Origin: a virus
Virus record (IMG/VR): IMGVR_UViG_3300024496_000106
Span: 1-24,645 of that record
Strand: one strand, 5' to 3'
DNA: 24,645 nt
Below are positions 14,830 through 21,677 of this stretch, one piece after another. The translations under genes and the position numbers were made by a program. Below the pieces are notes generated by a model that was not told the origin of the DNA, did no database searches, and worked only from the letters and a program-made list of their open reading frames with translations. Within the stretch, counting starts at the first letter, position 1, and every line of letters begins with the position of its first letter.

Positions 14830-16538
14830 TTGTATTTAAAAGTGTAGAGTGGAAGAACTTTCTTTCCACAGGAAACGCATCAAATAAGGTATTACTAGAT
14901 AAATCCCCAACTACTTTAATCATCGGAAAGAATGGTGAAGGAAAAAGCACAATCTTAGATGCATTGTGCTTTTCATTATTTGGTAAACCATTCCGTAACA
15001 TCAATAAAAATCAACTAATCAATAGTATTAATGGTAAGAACTGTTTGGTCACCATTGAGTTTAATATTGGTCCTACTGCTTATAAAATTGTTCGTGGTAT
15101 CAGACCAAACATTTTTGAAATTTGGCAGAATGATGTTTTGATTAATCAAGATGCTGCATCCAGAGATTATCAAAAGAGTCTTGAGCAACAAATACTTAAA
15201 CTTAATTACAAGACATTCACGCAAGTAGTTATTTTAGGTTCTGCATCTTTTGTCCCATTCATGCAGTTACCATCGGGTCAACGTAGAGAAGTAATTGAAG
15301 ATATTCTTGATATTCGCATTTTCTCTACAATGAATCAATTGTTGAAAGAACGAGCACAGGAAACTAAAGATGCGATCACCAAAATTGAAAATGAAATTGC
15401 TAATGCGAAGACTAAGGTCGAAGCACAAAATGCAATTATTAAAACTATCTCGGATGCGAAAGCAGATAATATTAGATCCATCGAAGAGAAAATCGCTACA
15501 AGCACTAAAGAGGTTGAGCGAAACCAGTCAGAGATTGATGTCCTTGTCGGAGAAATTACAGTACTTAAAGATAAGATTAAAAACCAGGACAAAGTTAACG
15601 AAGACCTCGAGAAAGCAAATAAACTCCAACAACGACTGTTACAAAAAGTCGAAACTTGCGAGCACAATATGGACTTTTTTAATGAACATGAAATATGTCC
15701 AAGTTGTAACCAAGATATCACAGAGGAATACAAGCAGACCATTATCAAAGATCTTAATGAGAAGTTGTCAGAACAAAACGATAAAGTTACTGAACTCAAC
15801 ACAGTCCTCACCAAACTTAAAGAAAAATTATCTGAAATTAATGAAACGATACAGAGGATTGCCGATAAGAACATTGAACTATCTACAAAGAACTCATCGA
15901 TTACCTTACTCAATCGTCAGATCTCAGAACTTGAAACTGAGTCCCAAAAGATTAAATCTGACACAACTAACATCGATGAAGAGAAGTCCAAATTAAAACA
16001 ACTCGCTGAAGATGCGATGGAGAAGATCAAAAACAAAACAACTTTACAAGAGCAAAGAAATATTGAAGAAGTCGCTTCAGTTCTATTAAAAGATACTGGT
16101 ATTAAAACTGCAATCATTCGTGAGTATCTACCTGCCATGAATAAGTTAATTAATAAGTATCTGAACGCAATGGATACTTATATTCACTTTGAACTTGATG
16201 AAGCATTTAATGAAGTTATCAAGTCAAGACATCGTGATGAATTTACTTACGCAAGTTTTTCTGAGGGTGAGAAGATGCGTATTGACTTAGCAATTCTATT
16301 TACTTGGCGACAGATTGCAAAAATGAAAAACTCTGTCAATACAAATCTACTATTGCTTGATGAGATTTTTGATTCCTCGCTTGACACAGCTGGAACTGAT
16401 TACTTCTTAAACCTGATGAATCAGTTCGGCGAGAAGAGTAATATTTTTGTTATCTCCCATAAAGGCGACCAACTCTTTGATAAGTTTAGGTCGGTTATTA
16501 AGTTCGAGAAACGCAACGACTTCAGCGTTATTGCCTAA
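14826..16538 (+). CDS. 46: Recombination nuclease ATPase subunit gp46 (Rad50/SbcC-like)
   Basis: gp46 is the SMC-like ATPase partner of gp47. The 570-residue product (T4: 560) has Walker A GKNGEGKS (34-41), the Q-loop region near 134-152, a long coiled coil (about 170-420) interrupted by a zinc-hook CPSC (291-294), the ABC signature SFSEGEK (477-483), Walker B LLLLDE (508-513) and the switch His in ISHK (545). The Cys-x-x-Cys hook dimerises two molecules by sharing zinc. The start overlaps the preceding stop (ATGA), with GTGGAAGAG-like sequence upstream. A strong terminator follows immediately. Confidence 0.97.
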   Translation: MIVFKSVEWKNFLSTGNASNKVLLDKSPTTLIIGKNGEGKSTILDALCFSLFGKPFRNINKNQLINSINGKNCLVTIEFNIGPTAYKIVRGIRPNIFEIWQNDVLINQDAASRDYQKSLEQQILKLNYKTFTQVVILGSASFVPFMQLPSGQRREVIEDILDIRIFSTMNQLLKERAQETKDAITKIENEIANAKTKVEAQNAIIKTISDAKADNIRSIEEKIATSTKEVERNQSEIDVLVGEITVLKDKIKNQDKVNEDLEKANKLQQRLLQKVETCEHNMDFFNEHEICPSCNQDITEEYKQTIIKDLNEKLSEQNDKVTELNTVLTKLKEKLSEINETIQRIADKNIELSTKNSSITLLNRQISELETESQKIKSDTTNIDEEKSKLKQLAEDAMEKIKNKTTLQEQRNIEEVASVLLKDTGIKTAIIREYLPAMNKLINKYLNAMDTYIHFELDEAFNEVIKSRHRDEFTYASFSEGEKMRIDLAILFTWRQIAKMKNSVNTNLLLLDEIFDSSLDTAGTDYFLNLMNQFGEKSNIFVISHKGDQLFDKFRSVIKFEKRNDFSVIA

Positions 16539-16566
16539 AACCCTACGTCCTGTAGGGTTATTTTTT
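16539..16566 (+). terminator. Intrinsic terminator after gp46
   Basis: AACCCTAC (16539-16546) pairs perfectly with GTAGGGTT (16552-16559) around a 5-nt loop, followed by A and six T residues. It ends the gp55-gp46 transcription unit. Confidence 0.92.
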
Positions 16567-16595
16567 CCAATAAAATCAATGACTTAGAGTAGGAC

Positions 16596-16624
16596 TTTAC
16601 AAATATTCAAAATTCGGGCATAAT
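16596..16624 (+). promoter_or_regulatory. Sigma-70-type promoter for the 52-aa gene and VWA gene
   Basis: TTTACA (16596-16601), a 17-bp spacer ending in GGG, and CATAAT (16619-16624). Both boxes are one mismatch from consensus. It follows the gp46 terminator and precedes the small gene by 24 nt. Confidence 0.85.
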
Positions 16625-16647
16625 TCTACTATAGATTGGAGAATTAT

Positions 16648-16806
16648 ATGTGGACTGATTTTACCGATTTTGAACTTGTAGTACTGGCTGGTAAATATGG
16701 TGTATCCGATGAGTTAGTTTTCAGCGACGATCTTCGTTTGGTGAATCGCAAAGAAATTGAAAACCTACTTACTCTTGTTGAATTTGAATTTGCTTATGGA
16801 GAATAA
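16648..16806 (+). CDS. Small acidic protein, 52 aa
   Basis: An ATG at 16648, with TTGGAG 7 nt upstream and a sigma-70 promoter just before it, opens a 52-residue frame ending TAA at 16804-16806, 3 nt before the VWA gene. The product is acidic and probably helical (begins MWTDFTDFELVVLAGKYGVS, ends TLVEFEFAYGE). It is the first gene of the VWA/CobS-like block. I do not recognise it; placement suggests a partner or regulator of the large protein downstream, which is inference. Confidence 0.75.
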   Translation: MWTDFTDFELVVLAGKYGVSDELVFSDDLRLVNRKEIENLLTLVEFEFAYGE

Positions 16807-16809
16807 ATA

Positions 16810-19023
16810 ATGGAAATGCGTGCATCGGATCTTTCTGCTCGACTTCTTGCAACTGAAAATCTATCAGTTGTCCGTGCAAGAACTCGCACTGCATCTTTCG
16901 ATATCAAGAGTCGTGTGTTGACTCTACCGATGTGGAAAGAAATGACCCCTGATATTGAAGATATGCTTATCGGTCACGAAGTTGGTCATGCTCTTTATAC
17001 AACCGAAGAGTATATGACTCCTATCGAACAAAACCCCAAACTTAAAGGTTACCTAAACATTCTCGAGGATGTTCGCATCGAGAAACTAATCAAACGCAAG
17101 TATCCTGGTCTACGTAAACGTATGAGTGATGGATACAAGCAACTCAATGAACGTGACTTCTTTGGTGTCAGAGCATTGCAATCGCTAGATACTTTGTTGC
17201 TCATCGATCGAATCAATCTATACTTTAAAGCAGGTTATTTCTGTGGAGTGAAATTCTCTCCACAAGAGAAACTATTTGTTGAACGTGCAGAACGCACTGA
17301 AACGATTGAAGATGTTATTGCTTTGGCTAACGATGTTTACGAATACTCCAAGAAAGACGTGGAAGAACGTAAGAAACAAATGCAAATGCAATACGGAGAC
17401 GAAGAGGATTCAGAAGACGAAGATCCTATCGAATCAGATTTTGATATTGATTATGATGAGAACTTTGACGAACTAGAAGATGAAGAACTCGAAGAACTCA
17501 GATCAATGATGAAAGATCGTGCTGGTAAACAGAATGATGAAAAAGCTGAGCAAGAAGATGATTTGGAGTCAAAGACAGATCGTTATTTTGCTGATAAATT
17601 GAGTGAGTTGGCAGACAACGATACTGAATACAATTACTGGAAATTTGACACCGAATATATGGATCCAGTGTTAGTTCCATTCAAAACTGTTTTGGCAGAA
17701 ACCAAAAGTCCAGAGCAGTGGCTAATGGATGATTCTAATGATATTCAATCAAATCGTATGCGTCATTGGGATCAAAGTTCTATCGACCACGTGGAGAAAC
17801 AAAACAAGAAAGAATTTGACCAATTCAAAATTGATTCCGTGCGTGCAGTAAACTATCTTGTAAAAGAGTTCGAGATGCGTAAGAGTGCTACTCTTTACAA
17901 ACGTGCTCGAGTATCCAAAGTTGGTTCTCTCGATATGAAACAGGTTTATGCATATAAACTTAGAGATGATATTTTTAAACGTGTTATGACCATACCGCAA
18001 GGTAAAAACCATGGCATGATTATGTTGCTTGATTGGTCGGGTTCCATGTGCGATGTGTTACAGGATACATTAAAGCAAGTTATCAATCTTGCCATGTTCT
18101 GCAATCGTGCTCAAATCCCTTATCGTGTTTTGGCTTTCACAACTTCTTATAGCGAAACTTATCGTAATAAAATTACGTCTGAGGAACAATTGACCCAAAG
18201 ACGTACCTATGAACACGAGTTTAGGGAGAACAAAAAACAGAAACATCAAGATGCCAATATTATTGATGCGTCAAGTAATTTTAATCTTCTTGAATTGTTT
18301 AGCAACAAAATGACTACTAGCGAGTTTAACTCTATGGCTCGTCGCCTGTTGCACTTTAAGTTTCAGTGGAATGAAGGATATTCAACAAGTGGCACTCCAT
18401 TGAACGAAGCATTGGTGTGGTGCTATGAGAATATCGGCTCTTATATTAAAAACAATAATATTGAAAAGATGACTCTTATTACTCTTACCGATGGCGAGGG
18501 TCATAGTCTGTCGCCCAATTATCATCGTGGATTGGATGATCATCGTACTCATATCGATGGTGCTGAGTATAAGCGTATTAAACAGAAACATTTTATTCGT
18601 GATGAGCAGACTAAGAAAACATATGAGTTCTCAAGATATGGTAATCAACAAACTGAAGTTCTCTTGAGAATGATTAAGGATCGTTACAATCTTGCTTTGT
18701 TAGGTTTCCATATCTGCAACAATCATCGCAGAGATTTGAATTCTGCTATCGGTGCAAATATTCCTGGATTCAGGGGAGATACTTATTCTCTGATTGAATC
18801 TTGGAGGAAAGATTTCCGTAGTCAGGGATTTGCTTCTATCAAGAATACAGGTCGTGACGATTTGTTCTTGATCCCGCAATCTTCTACGAAAATCGTGGAG
18901 GGAGAGTTGGATGTTAACCCAGAAGCCAATGCTAAGAATATTGCAAAAACTTTCGGTAAGTACTTGAATACCAAGAAAACTAGCCGAGTATTGCTGAATA
19001 ACTTTATTGGATATGTTGCATAA
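16810..19023 (+). CDS. Metallopeptidase-like VWA-domain protein (CobT-like architecture)
   Basis: This 737-residue protein has three visible parts. The N-terminus carries a zinc-peptidase motif HEVGH (56-60), preceded by LIG and followed about 25-30 residues later by LEDVRIE (85-91), a possible third ligand as in gluzincins. The middle (about 195-260) is very acidic. The C-terminus is a von Willebrand A domain: MIDAS DWSGS (408-412), Thr in STSGTP (about 529) and TLTDGEG (Asp561). An acidic middle plus a C-terminal VWA is the CobT design, and a CobS/MoxR-type ATPase follows. Such pairs remodel or insert metal into protein complexes. Whether the peptidase site is active is unknown. The start at 16810 lies 3 nt after the 52-aa gene; a second in-frame ATG is at 16816. 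Confidence 0.85.
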   Translation: MEMRASDLSARLLATENLSVVRARTRTASFDIKSRVLTLPMWKEMTPDIEDMLIGHEVGHALYTTEEYMTPIEQNPKLKGYLNILEDVRIEKLIKRKYPGLRKRMSDGYKQLNERDFFGVRALQSLDTLLLIDRINLYFKAGYFCGVKFSPQEKLFVERAERTETIEDVIALANDVYEYSKKDVEERKKQMQMQYGDEEDSEDEDPIESDFDIDYDENFDELEDEELEELRSMMKDRAGKQNDEKAEQEDDLESKTDRYFADKLSELADNDTEYNYWKFDTEYMDPVLVPFKTVLAETKSPEQWLMDDSNDIQSNRMRHWDQSSIDHVEKQNKKEFDQFKIDSVRAVNYLVKEFEMRKSATLYKRARVSKVGSLDMKQVYAYKLRDDIFKRVMTIPQGKNHGMIMLLDWSGSMCDVLQDTLKQVINLAMFCNRAQIPYRVLAFTTSYSETYRNKITSEEQLTQRRTYEHEFRENKKQKHQDANIIDASSNFNLLELFSNKMTTSEFNSMARRLLHFKFQWNEGYSTSGTPLNEALVWCYENIGSYIKNNNIEKMTLITLTDGEGHSLSPNYHRGLDDHRTHIDGAEYKRIKQKHFIRDEQTKKTYEFSRYGNQQTEVLLRMIKDRYNLALLGFHICNNHRRDLNSAIGANIPGFRGDTYSLIESWRKDFRSQGFASIKNTGRDDLFLIPQSSTKIVEGELDVNPEANAKNIAKTFGKYLNTKKTSRVLLNNFIGYVA

Positions 19024-19043
19024 CCCTACATTTTGCAAGGGTT
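19022..19043 (+). other. First hairpin after the VWA gene
   Basis: AACCCT (19022-19027) pairs with AGGGTT (19038-19043), overlapping the stop codon. Its 3' arm can instead pair with AACCCT of the following terminator (19050-19055), so two alternative folds exist. Confidence 0.5.
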
Positions 19044-19049
19044 TCCTGG

Positions 19050-19073
19050 AACCCTCTATTTCAGAGGGTTTTT
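19050..19073 (+). terminator. Intrinsic terminator after the VWA gene
   Basis: AACCCTCT (19050-19057) pairs with AGAGGGTT (19063-19070) around a 5-nt loop, followed by a T-run to 19073. The -35 box of the next promoter begins six bases later. Confidence 0.88.
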
Positions 19074-19078
19074 GGGGC

Positions 19079-19107
19079 TTTACAATAATTCAAAAATAGG
19101 GTATAAT
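19079..19107 (+). promoter_or_regulatory. Sigma-70-type promoter for the CobS-like gene
   Basis: TTTACA (19079-19084), 17-bp spacer ending GGG, TATAAT (19102-19107), a perfect -10. The leader to the ATG at 19169 is about 55 nt, longer than for the other genes here. Confidence 0.92.
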
Positions 19108-19168
19108 TTTATTATAGAATGAAAATTCTTGGTGTGTTGTTTCAATTTTATTATGACTGGAGTGAAAG

Positions 19169-20338
19169 ATGGCAAAAATTACTGAGCAACAAAAAGCATT
19201 CTTCGAAGATAAACTCTTTGAGATGTTTCCTGATGTTAAAACTTCTGGTACTGTGACACGTAAGCAGTTGCTCGAAGTTCGTAGCAAAAACAAAATCGAC
19301 TACCATCCTCTTTGGCTGATGCAAGATGTAATCGGTCGTGGGTTGTATTCTATCAATGGTGGTAAACCTGCAGTAGCAGTTGTGGGTAATACCGTAGTTA
19401 AAACCAAACCAGAACCTGAAGAATCTTTTGTTGTGGACTATTCAAATACTAAAGCACTAATCCCTAAGAAGGACAATAACTTTGTTCCCTTTGGTAATTA
19501 CTCAGACTTGGAAGTTATCATTAAGTCAGGTATTTTCTATCCTGCATACATTAGTGGTCCAACTGGTAATGGTAAGTCAACCATGGTTGAACAAATTTGT
19601 GCCAAGTATAAGAAACCTTTGATTCGTGTTAACCTAAACATGATGACTGACGAAGAGCAACTTATTGGCTCCAAAACTTTGGAGAATGGTAACGTACAAA
19701 TTGTTGAAGGACCAGTTCTGATTGCTATGCGTACTGGTACGACTCTGTTGCTTGATGAGATCGATGCTGGCTCTGCCAATACTTTGCTGTGTTTGCAGCC
19801 GATCCTCGAGGGTAAACCTTATTACTTCAAACTCAAGAATGAGATGATTGTTCCTGCTGATGGATTCAATGTTATTGCAACAGCGAATACTAAGGGTAAG
19901 GGTTCAGACGATGGTCGTTACATCGGTACTAACATTCTGAACGAAGCATTCTTGGAGCGATTTGCTGTTACTTTTGAGCAAGAATATCCTGCTGCAAAAG
20001 TAGAAATTAAAATTATCAAGAATCTCATGGAAACTTATTCGTGTATTGACGAAGAGTTTGCAGAGACACTCGTTAAGTGGGCAGATGCAATCCGTCGCAC
20101 TTTCGAGGATGGTGGTGTGGATGAAACCATTACGACTCGTCGTATGATTCACATCGTTCGTGCGTTTGCGATTTTCAAGAATCGTCAGAAAGCAGTTGAA
20201 CTCTGTTGCAATCGTTTCGATGCTGCAACTAAAGCTGCATTTATTGACCTTTATGATAAAGTTGCAAACCCGCAACCAGAACCTGTAGTAGAGCAAGCAC
20301 CAGTTGTGCAAGAACCTACTCAGGAAGTTCCATTTTAA
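19169..20338 (+). CDS. cobS: CobS/MoxR-type AAA ATPase
   Basis: The 389-residue protein has an N-terminal domain (1-65, QQKAFFEDKLFEMFPDVKTS to VIGRGLYSI), a linker, and an AAA+ module: Walker A GPTGNGKS (130-137), Walker B LLLDEID (193-199), sensor 1 ATANT (237-241), the NEAFLERF arginine segment (258-265), and a C-terminal helical lid. The last 25 residues are a Pro/Glu/Val/Gln-rich tail. Phage genes of this type are commonly named cobS after the cobaltochelatase ATPase, but no cobN or cobalamin gene is present here. The upstream VWA protein is the expected MoxR-type partner. ATPase identity is sure; cobalt chelation is not supported. GGAG lies before the ATG. Confidence 0.88.
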   Translation: MAKITEQQKAFFEDKLFEMFPDVKTSGTVTRKQLLEVRSKNKIDYHPLWLMQDVIGRGLYSINGGKPAVAVVGNTVVKTKPEPEESFVVDYSNTKALIPKKDNNFVPFGNYSDLEVIIKSGIFYPAYISGPTGNGKSTMVEQICAKYKKPLIRVNLNMMTDEEQLIGSKTLENGNVQIVEGPVLIAMRTGTTLLLDEIDAGSANTLLCLQPILEGKPYYFKLKNEMIVPADGFNVIATANTKGKGSDDGRYIGTNILNEAFLERFAVTFEQEYPAAKVEIKIIKNLMETYSCIDEEFAETLVKWADAIRRTFEDGGVDETITTRRMIHIVRAFAIFKNRQKAVELCCNRFDAATKAAFIDLYDKVANPQPEPVVEQAPVVQEPTQEVPF

Positions 20339-20339
20339 T

Positions 20340-20368
20340 TTGACAAATAATGGGTTTTAGTGTATAAT
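20340..20368 (+). promoter_or_regulatory. Consensus sigma-70-type promoter for the paralogous N-domain gene
   Basis: TTGACA (20340-20345) and TATAAT (20363-20368) are both perfect with a 17-bp spacer. The -35 begins 2 nt after the stop of the CobS-like gene. No terminator separates them, so the next gene is probably both read through and independently transcribed. Confidence 0.93.
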
Positions 20369-20410
20369 TGTTTTTGTAGTTGATTATTAACTTTGAAAGG
20401 TGTATATATT

Positions 20411-20848
20411 ATGAAAAAGTTTGCAGATCTGTCTAAAGCACAAAAAGCATTTTGCGTGCGTATTCTGGATGTTTGTCCGCAGTATAAAACTAAGAAAGAT
20501 CTTACTTGGAAAGAGTTGCTTGCTGGTTACTTTCTTCTGAAAGAACAGCGTGGCTCTACTGGTGAGAAACTCGGTTTCCCTATGTGGCTTCAGAAAACTA
20601 ACATCGTTGGACGTGGTACTTATCAAATGCCATGGCCATCTGAGAAAGAACTTTCTGAGTATGTTGCTGCCAAGTCTGCTCCTAAAGCAGTGAAAGTGAA
20701 ACAACCTAAAGTTGTTAAGGTTAAAACCCCTAAAGCAACTGCTCCTAAGAAAACTCGTTTGGAGCAAATTGTTGATGAGTCACCTACTCACGATCAAGAT
20801 GTTGAAGATTTCAATGCAATCTTGCGTGAGAATGGTATCGAAGTTTAA
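20411..20848 (+). CDS. Free-standing copy of the CobS-like N-terminal domain, 145 aa
   Basis: Residues 6-72 align by eye with residues 4-61 of the upstream AAA ATPase: both have QKAF, a Leu/Pro-x-x-KT turn, T-x-K-x-LL, P-x-WL and (V/I)GRG-x-Y. A six- to seven-residue insertion sits in the middle. The AAA module is absent; instead there is a Lys/Pro/Val-rich basic linker (about 90-116) and an acidic helix-like end (VEDFNAILRENGIEV). The start is the ATG at 20411 behind AAAGG; a TTG 18 nt upstream is less likely. It has its own consensus promoter and terminator. It may bind the same partner as the ATPase's N-domain; that is inference. Confidence 0.85.
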   Translation: MKKFADLSKAQKAFCVRILDVCPQYKTKKDLTWKELLAGYFLLKEQRGSTGEKLGFPMWLQKTNIVGRGTYQMPWPSEKELSEYVAAKSAPKAVKVKQPKVVKVKTPKATAPKKTRLEQIVDESPTHDQDVEDFNAILRENGIEV

Positions 20849-20863
20849 TCTTCTAGTTTCCAG

Positions 20864-20904
20864 TCGGGGAAGAGGTAATGCCATCACCTCCCCCGATCTT
20901 TTTT
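20864..20904 (+). terminator. Intrinsic terminator
   Basis: TCGGGG (20864-20869) pairs with CCCCGA (20891-20896) and GAGGT (20872-20876) with ACCTC (20886-20890), with an AA bulge and 9-nt loop. TC and six T residues follow. Confidence 0.92.
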
Positions 20905-20937
20905 ATTGATGGCGATTAATTATGGAGATATTTTATA

Positions 20938-21195
20938 ATGTCTAAACAAGATCTACTTTTGAAGCATTTGAAGAACGGTAAGGTATTTACTGCCAAGCAG
21001 ATTACTGCATCTTTTGGTATTGCACATCCTGCTAGCACAATCCGTAATCTGCGTGAGCAAGGTTATTGTGTTTACGCAAATGACGCAGTTGTGAATGGCT
21101 CTAAAGTTGTTAAGTACCGTATGGGTCAACCTTCACGTCGTATGATTAGTTTGGCTGCTCGTATTTCAGGTTCCAACTTATTCACACGTGGTTAA
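20938..21195 (+). CDS. Small helix-turn-helix protein, 85 aa
   Basis: The product has a winged-helix/HTH look: LLLKHLKNGKVFTAKQITAS (5-24), then FGIAHPASTIRNLREQGYCV with the recognition-helix pattern ASTIRNLREQG (32-42), a beta wing (VYANDAVVNG..VVKYRMG) and a basic tail. This matches short phage HTH proteins (HTH_39-like) that read as small DNA-binding proteins. GGAG lies about 13 nt before the ATG. It follows a terminator, and I see no clear promoter of its own in the 33 nt between. It could regulate the adjacent sigma-70-type promoters; no operator is identified. Confidence 0.8.
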   Translation: MSKQDLLLKHLKNGKVFTAKQITASFGIAHPASTIRNLREQGYCVYANDAVVNGSKVVKYRMGQPSRRMISLAARISGSNLFTRG

Positions 21196-21338
21196 TCAGA
21201 GTCGTATCTCCACAGGACAAGTGCGTCCTTTCGCTGAGCAGACTTTAAACTAAAGAGCGATAAATCGATGCAGTCGACATTTGCTGGTTTGAGACTATAA
21301 AATGATAAACCAGCACTAATTTTTGTAGTGGAGATATA
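21196..21338 (+). other. Structured 143-nt intergenic region
   Basis: No gene is visible. Several inverted repeats are: AGGAC/GTCCT around AAGTGC (about 21214-21229), CTTTA/TAAAG around AAC (21243-21255), CGAT-AA-ATCG (about 21258-21267), and a perfect 8-bp stem GCTGGTTT (21283-21290)/AAACCAGC (21307-21314) with a 16-nt loop, followed by a short T-run near 21320. It does not fold as a tRNA. The last hairpin may be a weak terminator; the set could be a small RNA. Confidence 0.45.
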
Positions 21339-21677
21339 ATGGCAACTAAAGAAGAAGTTAAAAAATCCCAAAACGCCACTACAGGTGGTCGTAAATTTGA
21401 TGGTGGCAAACTACAATATGGTTTGATTCCACCTTTGGCATTAAAAGCAACTGTAGAGATTCTAACATTTGGTGCGGAGAAATACGAACCAGATAATTGG
21501 AAACATGTTCCAGATTCTAAGCGTAGATATTTTGATGCAATGCAAAGACATCTCTGGGCATGGAAAGAGGGAGAGCAAAACGATCCCGAAACTGGAAAGA
21601 ATCACTTGGCGCATGCAATGTGTTGCTTGATGTTCTTATATGAACACGATGTGAAATATTCTAAAGATGAAAAATAA
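21339..21677 (+). CDS. MazG-like nucleotide pyrophosphohydrolase-family protein, 112 aa
   Basis: The product matches the short all-helical family annotated as dATP/dGTP diphosphohydrolase N-terminal domain (DUF5664-type): GGRKFDGGKLQYGLIPPLAL (16-35), FGAEKYEPDNW (44-54), RYFDAMQRHLWAWKEGEQND (63-82) and ETGKNHLAHAMCCLMFL (84-100). The acidic and His residues in these helices are the likely metal/nucleotide site. A role in trimming dNTP pools during phage replication is likely from the family and from its place upstream of the sliding clamp, but the substrate cannot be told from sequence. GTGGAG precedes the ATG by 8 nt. Confidence 0.8.
   Translation: MATKEEVKKSQNATTGGRKFDGGKLQYGLIPPLALKATVEILTFGAEKYEPDNWKHVPDSKRRYFDAMQRHLWAWKEGEQNDPETGKNHLAHAMCCLMFLYEHDVKYSKDEK

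Noticed and set aside
15335-15996. Overlapping frames on both strands (192 and 208 codons) inside gp46
   Set aside because: They lie within the coiled-coil region of gp46, and their Ser/Leu- and Lys/Ser-rich compositions are shadows of repetitive coiled-coil codons.
16802-16809. AATAAATA before the VWA gene as a late promoter
   Set aside because: It is formed by the stop codon and spacer (TAAATAATG); initiation would fall inside the VWA coding region past its ATG, and a sigma-70 promoter already serves the unit.
20393-20410. TTG start upstream for the CobS N-domain paralogue
   Set aside because: AAAGG is well placed for the ATG at 20411 and the TTG would have no ribosome site.
20934-20939. 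TATAAT immediately before the HTH gene ATG as a -10 box
   Set aside because: It overlaps the start codon and has no -35 box at the right distance.
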